The translations under genes were made by a program, and so were the position numbers. The notes under the pieces are model-generated. The model ran no database searches. It saw only the letters and a list, made by a program, of their open reading frames with translations, and was not told the origin of the DNA. A DNA stretch of 53,499 bases from an uncultured Burkholderiales bacterium (GTDB lineage: Bacteria; Pseudomonadota; Gammaproteobacteria; Burkholderiales; Burkholderiaceae_C), in the NCBI GenBank assembly GCA_903844385.1, contig CAIMTJ010000027.1, positions 1 to 53,499 of the forward strand. Reading direction: 5' to 3'. Shown in pieces: positions 35,439 to 46,159 of this stretch; within the stretch, counting starts at the first letter, position 1, and the number at the start of each line of letters is the position of its first letter.

Positions 35439-36452
35439 TCAGGGCGATTTCTCGCCAGTCGAGGGGTCCAAAGCGCGCGCAGCCTGAGCGGGCAGGCCCT
35501 CTACGTCGGGGGCCAATGCACCGGGCTGGCCCTGCATGTCACCCTCCTCGCTGTCTTCGGGTGGGTTGCCATCCCAGACGTCGGAGAGGCGCTTTTGCAA
35601 GTACACGTCTCTTAAAAAACTGTAGCGGTCCAGGGCCAGATCGTTGAGCTCGTCACCCAAGCCCAAATACTGCGCGCGTTTGCTCACCAAATTGAGCCCC
35701 AAGAGTTCATAGCGAGCGGCCACGGGCTTGACCCGCCGGGTGGGACTGCCATTGAAATCCATGGTGAGCGACAAGGTGTCGCGCAGCGTTGACGGCCCCA
35801 TGAGGGGCAAGACCAAATAGGGGCCCGAACCCACCCCCCAGTGCCCCAAGGTTTGTCCAAAGTCCTCGGTGTGGCGATCAATGCCCATTTTGCTGGCCCA
35901 ATCGATCACGCCACCGACCCCCAAAATCGTGTTCACCCCCACCCTCGCCAAGCTCTCCACCGTCTCTTGCGGCTTCAATTGCAAGGCGTTGTTCACTGTG
36001 GACCAGATGTCAGACAAATTGCCAAAGAAGTTTTTCACACCGGTTTGCACCAGCTCGGGCGTGACCTTCACATACGTGCGGGCCACCGGCTGCAGCAGCG
36101 CCTCATCGACTCGGTCGTTAAAGCCACTGACGGATCGGTTGAAGGACTCAAACGGGTCTTTGGGGTTGGGCACGCGCGCGCGCTCTGGCGCACTCGGTGC
36201 GGCGAACGCGTTCGCGCTCAGGGCAGGATCGAGCTGGGTGGTCTGCGCATGCAGCTCAGCGCCCAAGAGCATCAGGATCGGCAGAGCCATCAGGGTGAGC
36301 CCAGTGCACGCCTTGCTTAAAGTCTGACCCCATAAGCCTGGCGGCTTGGTCGATTCGCAGCACTGATCAACTGGGTCATCCTGGGCCGGCCTGAGGCTAG
36401 ATCTCGGGCCTGTGTCGATAGCGATCATGGTCATGACAAACGAGGCCTTCAT
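35439..36452 (-). CDS. mlaA: Outer-membrane phospholipid-removal protein MlaA (VacJ)
   Basis: Removes misplaced phospholipid from the outer leaflet of the outer membrane. The conserved body is clear: NPKDPFESFNRSVSGFNDRVDEALL, VKNFFGNLSDIWSTVNNALQ, GVGSGPYLVLPLMGPSTLRDT and a C-terminal RYSFLRDVYLQ. The N-terminus is odd. About 45 unconserved residues precede a hydrophobic segment (LTLMALPILMLLGAELHAQ) that has a signal-peptidase-I-like site but no lipobox cysteine, although MlaA is normally a lipoprotein. The start at 36452 is therefore uncertain. It lies between mlaD and mlaC. Confidence 0.9.
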   Translation of the reverse strand: MKASFVMTMIAIDTGPRSSLRPAQDDPVDQCCESTKPPGLWGQTLSKACTGLTLMALPILMLLGAELHAQTTQLDPALSANAFAAPSAPERARVPNPKDPFESFNRSVSGFNDRVDEALLQPVARTYVKVTPELVQTGVKNFFGNLSDIWSTVNNALQLKPQETVESLARVGVNTILGVGGVIDWASKMGIDRHTEDFGQTLGHWGVGSGPYLVLPLMGPSTLRDTLSLTMDFNGSPTRRVKPVAARYELLGLNLVSKRAQYLGLGDELNDLALDRYSFLRDVYLQKRLSDVWDGNPPEDSEEGDMQGQPGALAPDVEGLPAQAARALDPSTGEKSP

Positions 36453-36483
36453 GGTGAAAAAAAACAGACAAACGCCTGAGCGC

Positions 36484-36963
36484 TCAGGGCTTGGACGGGG
36501 ACTGCGTCGGATCGGCCGCCTTGCTGTAGAGGAACTGACTGATCAAGTTCTCCAGCACCACCGCCGACTGGGTGGACTGAATTTTGTCGCCAGGCTTTAA
36601 GTTGTCGACCTCCGCACCCGCTTCCAGTCCCAAATACTGCTCACCCAAAAGCCCGCTGGTCAAGATCTTCAAGGAGCTGTCCTTGGGGAACACAAAACGA
36701 TCATCGATGGCCAAATCCACCCGCGCTTGAAACACCTTGTCATCAAAGGTGATGGCGTCCACACGGCCAACCACCACGCCTGCGCTTTTGACCGCCGCTT
36801 TTTTCTTCAAACCGCCAATGTTGTCAAAGTTGGCCCAAACCGTGTACGTTCTTTGCCAACTCACACTGAGCAAATTGGCCGCTTGCAATGCCAAAAAAAG
36901 GATGGCCGCCAGGCCAATGAGGACAAAGGCGCCCACCCACACATCATTTTTTGATCGTTGCAT
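36484..36963 (-). CDS. mlaD: MCE-domain protein MlaD
   Basis: Inner-membrane-anchored ring protein that holds phospholipid in the Mla transporter. The 159-residue chain has an N-terminal membrane helix (WVGAFVLIGLAAILFLALQ) followed by one MCE domain. That domain contains YTVWANFDNIGGLKKKAAVKSAGV and the pore-loop region GLLGEQYLGLEAGAE. A short Ser/Pro-rich tail ends it. The length matches the short MlaD seen in many betaproteobacteria. It lies 22 bp after mlaE. Confidence 0.95.
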   Translation of the reverse strand: MQRSKNDVWVGAFVLIGLAAILFLALQAANLLSVSWQRTYTVWANFDNIGGLKKKAAVKSAGVVVGRVDAITFDDKVFQARVDLAIDDRFVFPKDSSLKILTSGLLGEQYLGLEAGAEVDNLKPGDKIQSTQSAVVLENLISQFLYSKAADPTQSPSKP

Positions 36964-36985
36964 TTTTCTTGTTCCTCTACTTGCT

Positions 36986-37825
36986 TTACAAACTGAACAT
37001 CCACGCGGTCAAGATGAAGTCCAAACCGAGCACGGCCAAGGAAGCGGTGACCACCGTGCGGGTGGTGGCTCGCGATACCCCTTCAGGTGTGGGCGAGGCC
37101 ATATAGCCTTGGTACAAGGCAATGAAGGTGACCGTGAAGCCAAACACGATGCTCTTGATCACGCCGTTGCAGACATCTTTCCAAACATCCACGCCGGCTT
37201 GCATCTGTCCCCAAAAGGAGCCTGGGTCGACCCCAATCATGACAACCCCCACGACCCAGCCCCCCATGATGCCGACCGCGGAAAACACAGCGGCCAAGAC
37301 AGGCAAAGCCACAACACCCGCCCAAAAGCGCGGCGCCAAAATCCGCTGCACCGGGTCCACCGCCATCATGTCCATGGCGCTCAATTGCTCGCCCGCTTTC
37401 ATCAAACCAATCTCCGCCGTGAGAGACGTGCCAGCGCGGCCCACAAACAAGAGAGCGCTCACCACAGGACCGAGCTCACGCACCAAGCTCAGTGCCACCA
37501 GCAGTCCCAGTGCCGACGACGATCCGTAGCGCTGCAAGGTGTTGTAGCCTTGTAGGCCTAACACAAATCCAACAAAGAGACCCGAGACCGAGATGATGGC
37601 AAGCGAATAGTTGCCCAAAAAATGCAACTGGTCTCGCACCAATTCCGAGCGCCTCATGCTCGGCACCAAGGTTGCGATCAAGCGCGCAAAAAGCCTCGCC
37701 GCCAGCCCCAGGCTCGCGAGCAGCGCACGCGTGGCCGCTCCCCAATCGGCCAAGGTGTTCAAGCTGCGCGTCCAAAGCGACTGTGGTGACGGTCTTGGAG
37801 ACACGGGGGGTTTTGGCGAGTTCAT
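36986..37825 (-). CDS. mlaE: Mla transporter permease MlaE
   Basis: Membrane subunit of the phospholipid ABC transporter. It contains the MlaE/permease family core: [63 protein letters not shown] and the [17 protein letters not shown] coupling region. The 279-residue length includes a polar N-terminus of about 20 residues. It overlaps mlaF by 4 bp. Confidence 0.95.
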   Translation of the reverse strand: MNSPKPPVSPRPSPQSLWTRSLNTLADWGAATRALLASLGLAARLFARLIATLVPSMRRSELVRDQLHFLGNYSLAIISVSGLFVGFVLGLQGYNTLQRYGSSSALGLLVALSLVRELGPVVSALLFVGRAGTSLTAEIGLMKAGEQLSAMDMMAVDPVQRILAPRFWAGVVALPVLAAVFSAVGIMGGWVVGVVMIGVDPGSFWGQMQAGVDVWKDVCNGVIKSIVFGFTVTFIALYQGYMASPTPEGVSRATTRTVVTASLAVLGLDFILTAWMFSL

Positions 37826-38691
37826 GGCCTTCCTTGCCCGTTGGACGCGCCAACGCTTGACGCCATGGCGGCGTGCGTAAACCCCAAGTCATCGCCCCAG
37901 TCGGGCGCGGGGTAGTGAAAACGCACGGGCCCGTCGGGTGAGGCGCTCACAAATTGGCTCACCAAGGGGTCCGAGCTGTGCTGGACATCTTGCGGTGTGC
38001 CTTGGGCGGCAATGCGGCCATTGGCCAAAACAATGACTTGGTCGGCAATGGCAAAGGTGGCCTCCAAGTCGTGGGAGACGAGCACCGTGGTGAGTCCCAA
38101 GGTGTCGTTGAGTTGTCGAATGAGCCGAGCCGCCGTTCCAAGGGAGATCGGGTCCAGGCCCGCAAAGGGTTCGTCATACATCACCAGCTCGGGGTCAAGC
38201 GCAATCGCCCGGGCCAAGGCCACACGCCGGGACATGCCACCCGATATTTCGCTCGGACTCAGGTCACGAGCGCCGCGCAAACCCACCGCCTGCAGCTTCA
38301 TGAGCACAATGTCACGGATCATGGCTTCGGACAAATCGGTGTGCTCTCGCAGTGGAAACGCGACGTTGTCAAAGACACTCAAGTCGGTAAAGAGCGCGCC
38401 AAACTGGTAGAGCATGCCCATTTGGCGACGCGCGGCATAAAGAGCTTGGTCACTGAGGGTTTTGATCTCTTGGCCTTTCCAAGTGGCCAGTCCCGAGTCG
38501 ACCTTGTGTTGTCCTGCAATCAAGCGCAGCACCGTGGTTTTGCCCCCACCTGAGGCGCCCATGAGGGCGGTCACCTTGCCGCGCGGGATATGAAAACTGA
38601 CCGACTCCAAAATACGACGCTCTGCGTAGCCAAAGCACACGTCCTTGAACTCAACCATGGCGGCGGTGTTGGAATCAAAGTTGACGGTCAT
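37822..38691 (-). CDS. mlaF: Mla transporter ATPase MlaF
   Basis: ATP-binding subunit that powers phospholipid transport. The 289-residue protein has Walker [11 protein letters not shown]-loop [10 protein letters not shown], signature [19 protein letters not shown], Walker [14 protein letters not shown] and switch [10 protein letters not shown]. The MlaF-specific [16 protein letters not shown] is present. The start is the ATG at 38691; a second ATG at 38658 would remove 11 residues. It is the first gene of the mla set, 151 bp after gltD. Confidence 0.95.
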   Translation of the reverse strand: MTVNFDSNTAAMVEFKDVCFGYAERRILESVSFHIPRGKVTALMGASGGGKTTVLRLIAGQHKVDSGLATWKGQEIKTLSDQALYAARRQMGMLYQFGALFTDLSVFDNVAFPLREHTDLSEAMIRDIVLMKLQAVGLRGARDLSPSEISGGMSRRVALARAIALDPELVMYDEPFAGLDPISLGTAARLIRQLNDTLGLTTVLVSHDLEATFAIADQVIVLANGRIAAQGTPQDVQHSSDPLVSQFVSASPDGPVRFHYPAPDWGDDLGFTHAAMASSVGASNGQGRP

Positions 38692-38842
38692 GGTCGGCGT
38701 GCCTGGGTTCGCTGGCCCCTTGGCCGGGGCGTTGTCAAAAGTAAATCACTCCCCCCCATTGTAACGGCTGTGCTCCTCACGCGCCGGCTCTCACCCCAAC
38801 CCAGACTGAGAGCGCTTGCACGCCAAAGAGCAAGCCGCGTCT

Positions 38843-40345
38843 TTAACGCGGCAGCAGTGAGCTGCCCATCAAAAACTCATCAATGGCGCGCGCGGCTTGT
38901 CGCCCTTCGCGAATCGCCCAGACCACCAAGGACTGGCCGCGGCGGGTGTCGCCCGCGGCAAAGACTTTGGGCACATTGGTGTGGTAGGCCTTCAGCGCCG
39001 CCGAGCTGTCGGTGAGCGCGCGCGCATTGCCACGCTGATCGAGTTCCACCCCAAACGATGACAGAACACTCGCCACCGGGTTGACAAATCCCATGGCCAA
39101 GAGCACCAAGTCGGCCGGAATGGTTTTCTCGCTCCCAGGGACTTCTTGCATTTTGCCATCGTGCCACTCAACGCGCACGGTTTGTACACCCGTGACTTGG
39201 CCCCTCTCGCCCACAAAGGCTTTGCTGGAGATGGCAAACTCGCGCTCACATCCCTCCTCATGGCTGGAGCTCGTTCTGAGCTTCAAGGGCCAGTAGGGCC
39301 AGGTGAGGGGGCGGTTTTCTTCCACGGGAGGCTCGGGCATGAGCTCAAACTGCGTGACACTCACAGCGCCTTGGCGACGGCTCGTGCCCACGCAGTCACT
39401 GCCCGTGTCTCCCCCGCCAATCACCACCACATGACGCTGGTCGGCTCGCAGTGGGTCCTTGACCGAGTCACCGGCATTCGCTTTGTTTTGTTGGGGCAAG
39501 AATTCCATGGCAAAGTGCACCCCCTTCAAGTCTCGACCCGGAATGTTCAAGTCGCGCGAGACTTCCGAGCCCGTGCACAAGAGCACGGCATCAAACTCGG
39601 CCATCAAATCTTGGGCGCTGAGCTTCGTTTGAGACCAATTGGAGATGGTCTGCGCGGGGTCCTTGACGCCCCCCGTGGGTGCGCTGGGCCAGTCTCCCAC
39701 CAACACACCGGTCTTGAAGACCACGCCTTCGGCCATCATTTGCTCAATGCGGCGATCGATGTGGCTTTTCTCCATCTTGAAGTCAGGGATGCCGTAGCGC
39801 AGCAAGCCGCCCAAACGATCGTTTTTCTCAAACACCGTGACCGAGTGGCCAGCGCGGGCGAGTTGCTGGGCACTGGCCAAACCAGCCGGCCCTGAGCCCA
39901 CAATCGCCACTGTGCGACCGGTTTTGGCCGTGGGCAAGGCGGGTTGGACCCAGCCCTCGCTCCAGGCCTTGTCAATGATGGCGTGCTCGATGGATTTGAT
40001 CCCCACCGCATCGTCGTTGACGTTGAGGGTGCACGCCGCCTCACACGGAGCGGGACAGATGCGACCGGTGAACTCGGGAAAATTGTTGGTCGAGTGCAGC
40101 ACATCGATGGCGTTTTTCCAGTCCCCTTGGTAGACCAACTCATTGAAGTCGGGAATGATGTTGTTGACCGGACAGCCGCTGTTGCAAAACGGCGTGCCGC
40201 AATCCATGCAGCGCGCGCTTTGCTGCTTGGCCAAGTCGTCTTTGAGGGTGAAGACAAACTCCTTGTAGTCCTTCAACCGCTCTGGAACGGGTTTGTAGGA
40301 TTCACTGATGCGTTCGATTTCTAAAAATCCGGTGATCTTGCCCAT
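38843..40345 (-). CDS. gltD: Glutamate synthase, small subunit
   Basis: FAD/NADPH-binding beta subunit of NADPH-GOGAT, feeding electrons to GltB. The 500-residue protein has an N-terminal iron-sulfur region [17 protein letters not shown] with further cysteines [15 protein letters not shown]-binding [18 protein letters not shown] and the NADPH-binding [16 protein letters not shown] follow. The C-terminal FAD block is [21 protein letters not shown]. It follows gltB after 72 bp. Confidence 0.96.
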   Translation of the reverse strand: MGKITGFLEIERISESYKPVPERLKDYKEFVFTLKDDLAKQQSARCMDCGTPFCNSGCPVNNIIPDFNELVYQGDWKNAIDVLHSTNNFPEFTGRICPAPCEAACTLNVNDDAVGIKSIEHAIIDKAWSEGWVQPALPTAKTGRTVAIVGSGPAGLASAQQLARAGHSVTVFEKNDRLGGLLRYGIPDFKMEKSHIDRRIEQMMAEGVVFKTGVLVGDWPSAPTGGVKDPAQTISNWSQTKLSAQDLMAEFDAVLLCTGSEVSRDLNIPGRDLKGVHFAMEFLPQQNKANAGDSVKDPLRADQRHVVVIGGGDTGSDCVGTSRRQGAVSVTQFELMPEPPVEENRPLTWPYWPLKLRTSSSHEEGCEREFAISSKAFVGERGQVTGVQTVRVEWHDGKMQEVPGSEKTIPADLVLLAMGFVNPVASVLSSFGVELDQRGNARALTDSSAALKAYHTNVPKVFAAGDTRRGQSLVVWAIREGRQAARAIDEFLMGSSLLPR

Positions 40346-40417
40346 GGTGGTGTCATTCCTAAGGTGTGCTCGGTGGCACTGAAAATAAAGGGGTGAAAAC
40401 GCTCAAAGCCATCGCGC

Positions 40418-43400
40418 TCAGGTGCTGGCTTTGGCGGTGCTCGTGAGCGCAGCAGCGCCAAGGCCAGCCTTGGCGCCCATCTCTTTGAGTGCGCGTTGGT
40501 ACTCCAAGGGAAAGACCTTGACGAACTTCAAGCGGGAGGTGGCCCAGGTGTCGAGCAAATCGCGAGCGCGCTTGGAGCCCGTCCAGCGGTGGTGGTCTTC
40601 GAGCAGCTTTTTCAGGAGATCCTCGTCGCTCATGCCGCGGTGCAAGGCACCGGGCTCTTTGGCGAGTTGTTCTGCCGTCGTGAGCACCGCTTCCAAAGAC
40701 ACCATGGCGGTGTTGGCCCTGAGCGCAAACTCACCATCCTCATCGAACACATAGGCCACACCACCGCTCATGCCGGCGGCAAAGTTGCGCCCGGTTTGAC
40801 CCAGCACGGCCACCGTGCCGCCAGTCATGTATTCGCACCCGTGGTCTCCCGTGCCCTCAACCACCGCGGTCGCACCCGACAAACGAACCGCAAAGCGCTC
40901 GCCGGCCACGCCGCTGAAATACGCCTCGCCCGAGGTCGCACCGTACATGACCGTGTTGCCCACGATGATGTTGTCGCTGGAGACGCCGCGAAAATCCAGA
41001 CTTGGGCGCACCACCACCCGACCGCCCGACAAGCCTTTGCCGGTGTAGTCGTTGGCGTCGCCAATCAAGTAAAGCGTGATGCCAGCAGCCAAGAAGGCGC
41101 CAAAGGATTGCCCGCCCGTGCCTTCGAGTTGAATGCGCAAGGTGTCGTCGGGCAAACCTTCGGGGTGAACTTGGGTGAGCGCGCCAGACAGCATGGCACC
41201 CACCGAGCGGTTCACATTGCGAGTGACCTCCATGAATTGCACGCGTTCACCGTGATCGATGGCCGAGCGCGACTTGGCAATCAAGACGTGGTCCAGGGCT
41301 TTTTCCAGGCCATGGTCTTGATCCTCTGAGTGATACAGCGTGGCACCGGGATAAGGCGGGGGGGTGTAGAGCAGTCGGGTGAAATCAAGCCCACTGGCCT
41401 TCCAGTGCTCGAGGCCTTTTTTCATGTCGAGCAGCTGCGACTGTCCAATCATGTCTTGAACGGTTTTGAAGCCCAACTGCGCCATGATTTGACGCATCTC
41501 TTCGGCGACAAAGAAAAAGAAGTTGATGACATGCTCAGGTTTGCCAGAGAATTTCTTCCTCAGCACCGGGTCTTGGGTCGCCACGCCCACAGGGCAGGTG
41601 TTCAAGTGGCATTTGCGCATCATGATGCAGCCCTCCACCACCAAGGGAGCGGTGGCAAAGCCGAACTCATCGGCACCCAAGAGCGCTGCAATGGCCACAT
41701 CGCGTCCGGTCTTCATTTGGCCATCGGCTTGCACACGGATGCGTTGTCTCAAGCCATTCATCACCAAGGTCTGCTGCGTCTCGGCCAAGCCAATCTCCCA
41801 AGGCGAGCCCGCGTGCTTGATCGACGACCAGGGCGAGGCGCCCGTGCCACCATCGTGACCCGCGATCACCACGTGGTCACTCTTACACTTGGCCACACCG
41901 GCCGCGACCGTGCCAACACCGACCTCAGAGACGAGTTTGACGCTGATCGAGGCATGGGGTGCCACGTTTTTAAGGTCATGGATCAACTGCGCCAAGTCCT
42001 CGATGGAGTAGATGTCGTGGTGAGGGGGCGGTGAGATGAGGCCCACACCGGGCACGCTGTAGCGCAACTTGCCGATGTACTGCGAGACTTTGCCGCCCGG
42101 GAGTTGACCGCCCTCGCCAGGCTTGGCGCCTTGGGCCATTTTGATTTGAATTTGATCGGCGCTGTTCAAGTACTCAGCGGTGACGCCAAAGCGCCCAGAC
42201 GCGACTTGCTTGATGCGCGAGCGCAAAGAGTCGCCATCGAGAAGCGGCAAGTCCACCTCCACTTGATCCGCACCAATGACGCTTTTGAGGGTTTCACCGG
42301 TTTTGATCGGAATGCCTTTGAGCTCTTGGCGATAGCGCGCGGGGTCTTCCCCGCCCTCACCGGTGTTGCTTTTGCCGCCAATCCTGTTCATGGCCACGGC
42401 CAACGTGGCGTGCGCCTCGGTCGAGATTGAGCCCAAGGACATGGCGCCCGTGGCAAAGCGCTTGACGATTTCACTCGCACTCTCCACGCTCTCGAGGGGA
42501 ATGGCTTTGGCCGGATCGATCTTGAACTCAAACAAGCCCCGCAAGGTCATGTGACGACGACTCTGGTCGTTGACGAGTTGGGCGTATTCTTTGTAGGTGT
42601 TGAAGTTGCCGTTGCGGGTGCTGTGCTGCAACTTGGCAATGAGGTCAGGCGTCCACATGTGCTCCTCACCGCGAGCGCGCCAGGCGTACTCACCCCCAGT
42701 GTCGAGCATGTGGGCAAGCACAGGGTCTTGCGAGTAGGCCAAGCGATGCGTGCGAATGGCTTCTTCGGCGATTTCAAAGACACCAATGCCCTCGACTCGG
42801 GTGGCGGTGCCGGTGAAATACTTCTCCACCGTCACGGTGTCGATGCCAATGGCCTCAAAGAGCTGCGCGCCGCAGTAGCTCATGTAAGTGGAGACGCCCA
42901 TCTTGGACATGATTTTGGACAAACCCTTGCCGATGGCCTTCACATAGTTGTAAATAGCCTTGTCCACCGAGAGCTCGCCAGGGAGATCTTGGTGGATCGC
43001 CTGCAAGGTCTGCATCGCCAAGTAGGGGTGCACGGCCTCGGCGCCGTAACCGGCCAAAACGGCAAAGTGATGCACCTCTCGAGCCGAGCCGGTCTCCACC
43101 ACCAAGCCCGCAGAGGTGCGCAGGCCCTCGCGCACCAAATGCTGGTGAATGGCCGAGAGCGCCAAAAGAGCTGGAATGGCGACTTGGGTGGCGCTCACGC
43201 GCGCGTCACTGATGATCAAGATATTGCGCCCGCTCTTGATCGCATCCACGGAGGCCGCACAAAGCGAGGCGAGCTTGGCCTCCACCCCTTCTTGACCCCA
43301 ACTCAAGGGGTAGGTGATGTCCAAGGTGAGGCTTTTGAATTTGCCGTGGGTGTAGTCCTCGATGTGGCGCAGCTTGGCCATGTCCTCGACATTCAAAATC

Positions 43401-45154
43401 GGCTGCGAGACTTCCAGCCGCATGGGCGGGTTGACTTGGTTGATGTCGAGCAAATTGGGCTTGGGGCCAATGAAGGAGACCAGCGACATCACAATGGCTT
43501 CGCGAATCGGGTCAATCGGCGGGTTGGTGACCTGGGCAAAGAGTTGCTTGAAATAGCTGTAGAGCGTTTTGTTTTTGCCCGAAAGCACAGCCAAGGGGCT
43601 GTCGTTGCCCATTGAGCCGGTGGCCTCTTCGGCATTGGTGGCCATGGGGGCCATCAAAAACTTCAGATCTTCTTGCGAATAGCCAAAGGCTTGCTGCAAA
43701 TCGAGCAAACTGTCCTTGGTGGGTGTGAGGGGGGAGGGTTTGGCATCGGTGGCCGAATCCGTGAACGGCGCGGCTTTCACATCATCGAGTCGGATGCGCA
43801 CATTCTCAATCCACTGCTTGTAGGGCTTGGCGTTGGCCAGTCCAGCCTTGAGCTCTTCGTCATCGATCATGCGCCCTTGCTCGAGGTCGATGAGGAACAT
43901 TTTGCCGGGCTGCAGTCGCCATTTGCGCACAATTTTGCTCTCGGGCACCGGCAAAACGCCCGACTCTGAGCCCATGATCACCACATCTTCATCGGTGATG
44001 CAGTAACGCGAGGGGCGCAGCCCATTGCGATCCAAGGTCGCGCCAATTTGACGACCATCGGTGAAGACGATGGAGGCCGGGCCGTCCCACGGCTCGAGCA
44101 TGGCGGCGTGGTATTCATAGAAGGCGCGACGTCGCTCGTCCATGGTGGCGTGCTGCTCCCAAGGCTCGGGAATCATCATCATCACCGCTTGCGACAAGGG
44201 GTAGCCCGCCATGGTGAGGAGCTCCAAGCAGTTGTCAAACGTGGCGGTGTCCGACTGGCCAGCAAAGCTGATGGGGTAGAGCTTGTGCAAGTCTTCAGCC
44301 AATACGGGCGAAGACATCACACCCTCGCGCGCTTTCATCCAGTTGTAGTTGCCTTTGACGGTGTTGATCTCACCGTTGTGGGCGACATAGCGGTAGGGGT
44401 GGGCCAAGGGCCACTCGGGGAAGGTGTTGGTGGAAAAGCGCTGGTGCACAAGTCCCAGTGCGGAGATGCAGCGCGGGTCGGTCAAATCGGTGAAGTAGGT
44501 GCCCACTTGATCGGCGAGCAAAAGGCCTTTGTAGATCACGGTGCGAGACGACATGCTCGGCACGTAGTACTCTTTGGAGTGCTTGAGCTTGAGGTTTTGA
44601 ATAGCGGCGGAGGCGGTTTTGCGAATCACGTAGAGTTTTCGCTCAAGCGCATCTTGCACAATCACGTTGTTGCCGCGTCCAATGAAGACTTGTCGAATGA
44701 GGGGCTCCTTGGCGCGCACGGCAGGCGACATGGGCATGTCTTTGTTGATGGGCACATCCCGCCAGCCCAAGACCACTTGGCCCGCGTCGATGATGGCGCG
44801 CTCCATTTCTTGCTCACAGGCCTCTTTGGAGGCTTGCTCTTTGGGCAAAAAGATCATGCCCACGCCATACTCCCCCACTGCGGGCAGGCGCACGCCTTGA
44901 CGGGCCATGTCTTCGCGGTACAAGGCGTCGGGCAACTGAATCAAAATGCCAGCACCATCGCCCATCAATTTATCAGCACCCACGGCACCACGGTGGTCCA
45001 GGTTTTCCAAGATCTTCAAGGCCTGGGTGACCATGGCGTGGCTCTTCACCCCCTTGATGTGCGCCACAAAACCCACGCCACAAGCATCGTGCTCCTGACT
45101 GGGGTGATACAAACCCGGTTGATTTTCTGCAAATTGGGATTCAGATTGGTGCAT
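40418..45154 (-). CDS. gltB: Glutamate synthase, large subunit
   Basis: Alpha subunit of NADPH-GOGAT, making two glutamates from glutamine and 2-oxoglutarate. The 1578-residue protein starts at the ATG at 45154, six bases after AGGAG (a GTG one codon earlier is also open). A propeptide of 24 residues precedes the catalytic Cys25 in [11 protein letters not shown]. The order is amidotransferase domain, central domain and FMN synthase domain ([26 protein letters not shown]). The 3Fe-4S ligands [13 protein letters not shown] come next, then the C-terminal beta-helix domain rich in G-x-x-G. A good promoter lies upstream. Confidence 0.98.
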   Translation of the reverse strand: MHQSESQFAENQPGLYHPSQEHDACGVGFVAHIKGVKSHAMVTQALKILENLDHRGAVGADKLMGDGAGILIQLPDALYREDMARQGVRLPAVGEYGVGMIFLPKEQASKEACEQEMERAIIDAGQVVLGWRDVPINKDMPMSPAVRAKEPLIRQVFIGRGNNVIVQDALERKLYVIRKTASAAIQNLKLKHSKEYYVPSMSSRTVIYKGLLLADQVGTYFTDLTDPRCISALGLVHQRFSTNTFPEWPLAHPYRYVAHNGEINTVKGNYNWMKAREGVMSSPVLAEDLHKLYPISFAGQSDTATFDNCLELLTMAGYPLSQAVMMMIPEPWEQHATMDERRRAFYEYHAAMLEPWDGPASIVFTDGRQIGATLDRNGLRPSRYCITDEDVVIMGSESGVLPVPESKIVRKWRLQPGKMFLIDLEQGRMIDDEELKAGLANAKPYKQWIENVRIRLDDVKAAPFTDSATDAKPSPLTPTKDSLLDLQQAFGYSQEDLKFLMAPMATNAEEATGSMGNDSPLAVLSGKNKTLYSYFKQLFAQVTNPPIDPIREAIVMSLVSFIGPKPNLLDINQVNPPMRLEVSQPILNVEDMAKLRHIEDYTHGKFKSLTLDITYPLSWGQEGVEAKLASLCAASVDAIKSGRNILIISDARVSATQVAIPALLALSAIHQHLVREGLRTSAGLVVETGSAREVHHFAVLAGYGAEAVHPYLAMQTLQAIHQDLPGELSVDKAIYNYVKAIGKGLSKIMSKMGVSTYMSYCGAQLFEAIGIDTVTVEKYFTGTATRVEGIGVFEIAEEAIRTHRLAYSQDPVLAHMLDTGGEYAWRARGEEHMWTPDLIAKLQHSTRNGNFNTYKEYAQLVNDQSRRHMTLRGLFEFKIDPAKAIPLESVESASEIVKRFATGAMSLGSISTEAHATLAVAMNRIGGKSNTGEGGEDPARYRQELKGIPIKTGETLKSVIGADQVEVDLPLLDGDSLRSRIKQVASGRFGVTAEYLNSADQIQIKMAQGAKPGEGGQLPGGKVSQYIGKLRYSVPGVGLISPPPHHDIYSIEDLAQLIHDLKNVAPHASISVKLVSEVGVGTVAAGVAKCKSDHVVIAGHDGGTGASPWSSIKHAGSPWEIGLAETQQTLVMNGLRQRIRVQADGQMKTGRDVAIAALLGADEFGFATAPLVVEGCIMMRKCHLNTCPVGVATQDPVLRKKFSGKPEHVINFFFFVAEEMRQIMAQLGFKTVQDMIGQSQLLDMKKGLEHWKASGLDFTRLLYTPPPYPGATLYHSEDQDHGLEKALDHVLIAKSRSAIDHGERVQFMEVTRNVNRSVGAMLSGALTQVHPEGLPDDTLRIQLEGTGGQSFGAFLAAGITLYLIGDANDYTGKGLSGGRVVVRPSLDFRGVSSDNIIVGNTVMYGATSGEAYFSGVAGERFAVRLSGATAVVEGTGDHGCEYMTGGTVAVLGQTGRNFAAGMSGGVAYVFDEDGEFALRANTAMVSLEAVLTTAEQLAKEPGALHRGMSDEDLLKKLLEDHHRWTGSKRARDLLDTWATSRLKFVKVFPLEYQRALKEMGAKAGLGAAALTSTAKAST

Positions 45155-45190
45155 CACGCACTCCTATGGGTAACTGTGGCCATGAAAAGG

Positions 45191-45210
45191 GTCAACCCAC
45201 AAGGGTTAAC
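45191..45210. repeat. Hairpin in the gltB leader
   Basis: AACCC (45194-45198) and GGGTT (45203-45207) form a stem with a four-base ACAA loop. The pairing extends outward with one mismatch to GT/AC. It lies between the predicted transcription start and the gltB ribosome-binding site, so it could be an operator or an RNA hairpin. Confidence 0.5.
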
Positions 45211-45227
45211 ACTGAAATTGGTTCAAG

Positions 45228-45256
45228 AGCATAGCCGTTTGCAACAACAATGCCAA
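45228..45256 (-). promoter_or_regulatory. Sigma-70-type promoter of gltBD
   Basis: On the minus strand TTGGCA (-35, 45251-45256) and TATGCT (-10, 45228-45233) are exactly 17 bp apart. This gives a leader of about 65 bases before the gltB ATG. The -35 starts only 3 bp from a 19 bp duplicated repeat. Confidence 0.55.
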
Positions 45257-45258
45257 GC

Positions 45259-45325
45259 TTTTTAATTGGGGTCAGATACTTATTTAAATAAGGTCCGCGA
45301 AATGGATTTTTAATTGGGGTCAGAT
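45259..45325. repeat. Duplicated 19 bp repeat with palindrome (REP-like)
   Basis: TTTTTAATTGGGGTCAGAT occurs twice without a mismatch, at 45259-45277 and 45307-45325, 48 bp apart. The first copy is followed one base later by the perfect 14 bp palindrome CTTATTTAAATAAG (45279-45292). The pair lies between gltB and the transposase-family gene, just upstream of the gltB -35 box. The AATTGGGGTCAGA core resembles repeats I have seen beside REP-associated transposases; that link is from memory and unverified. Confidence 0.85.
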
Positions 45326-45402
45326 TAAATAATCGGTGCTCTGTCTCACGTCTCTTCCATCCAGCTTCACGGGGTTGGGGAGCTTGCGGGTGGGGCGTGC
45401 GC

Positions 45403-46149
45403 TCAGTCGGCTAGGCGTGGGCGCCCAGGACGGCGTGGCTCGAGTCGGCGAGAGGTCAACTTTTGTAAATTGGCGACAAATTCGGCGTCTCCCAAGGGCC
45501 AGCCCGACTTCAAGGCCGACTCAATGGCTTGAATTTGATCGCGAGTGAGCCTTTGACCCACCCGATCGGCGTAATGCACCTCGCGCTCAAACGGCGTGTT
45601 GCCCAAGTGCCACATGGACTCGTGCGCCGTGACCAAGGGGTCCAAGCGTTGGCCCACCCAGTGCGCGTGGCTTGACCAAGGGTAGAACTTCACGCCTGGC
45701 GTGTGCGCATCGTGGTGATCATTGCCCGCAGCGTTGTCCCCGGCTTCACGGCTCAACGCCAAGCCCGCATCCTCACACAAGCCATCCAGGTACACCATGC
45801 TGCTGATCAACCACGGGTCGACTTGGAGCACATGGGAGCGAAAGCGGCCCTCCCACAGGGTGCCTGTTCGCGAATACTTGCGGTTAAAAAACTGCACATA
45901 ACGCCGCCCCACCCCTTGCATGAAAGCACTCAACCCCCCCTCTTGCATCGGGGTCAACAAGGCGTGCACCGATGTCGACAAAAAAGTGTAGCCATGCACT
46001 TTGACGCGCAGAGAAAGACTGAGGTCTTGCCACAAATGGGCCATCACATCCAGATCCTGCGGCTCGCGCGCAATCGGCTCACCGTTGTTGCCCCGGATGC
46101 ACACGTGGTGCACAACAAGCGGCAAGTCCAGTCGGGTCAGTCGCGCCAT
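45403..46149 (-). CDS. REP-associated tyrosine transposase (RAYT) relative, HUH motif altered
   Basis: 248-residue Y1-transposase-like protein. Family blocks are VHHVCIRGNNGEPI, GRRYVQFFNRKYSRTGTLWEGRFRS and a following Tyr120 in a position that fits the nucleophile. Family members normally have MPNHVHLLL for the metal-binding HUH pair; here the equivalent is LSTSVHALL, so the first His is replaced by Ser60. The usual YIELNPVRAG is also changed to VYLDGLCEDAG. The last 100 residues are unlike IS200-type enzymes but common in RAYTs. It may be inactive or repurposed. It is a full-length open frame with no internal stop. It lies 10 bp from the methyltransferase gene and beside duplicated repeats. 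Confidence 0.82.
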   Translation of the reverse strand: MARLTRLDLPLVVHHVCIRGNNGEPIAREPQDLDVMAHLWQDLSLSLRVKVHGYTFLSTSVHALLTPMQEGGLSAFMQGVGRRYVQFFNRKYSRTGTLWEGRFRSHVLQVDPWLISSMVYLDGLCEDAGLALSREAGDNAAGNDHHDAHTPGVKFYPWSSHAHWVGQRLDPLVTAHESMWHLGNTPFEREVHYADRVGQRLTRDQIQAIESALKSGWPLGDAEFVANLQKLTSRRLEPRRPGRPRLAD

Positions 46150-46159
46150 CGCCTGCGCT

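Noticed and set aside
38692-38842. Promoter for mlaF with TACAAT near 38759-38764 and TTGACA further down
   Set aside because: The two hexamers are in the wrong order and spacing on the minus strand, so I could not support a promoter.
45259-45325. CRISPR array or IS terminal repeats
   Set aside because: Only two repeat copies, no spacer series, no cas genes, and the other side of the transposase-family gene has no matching end.
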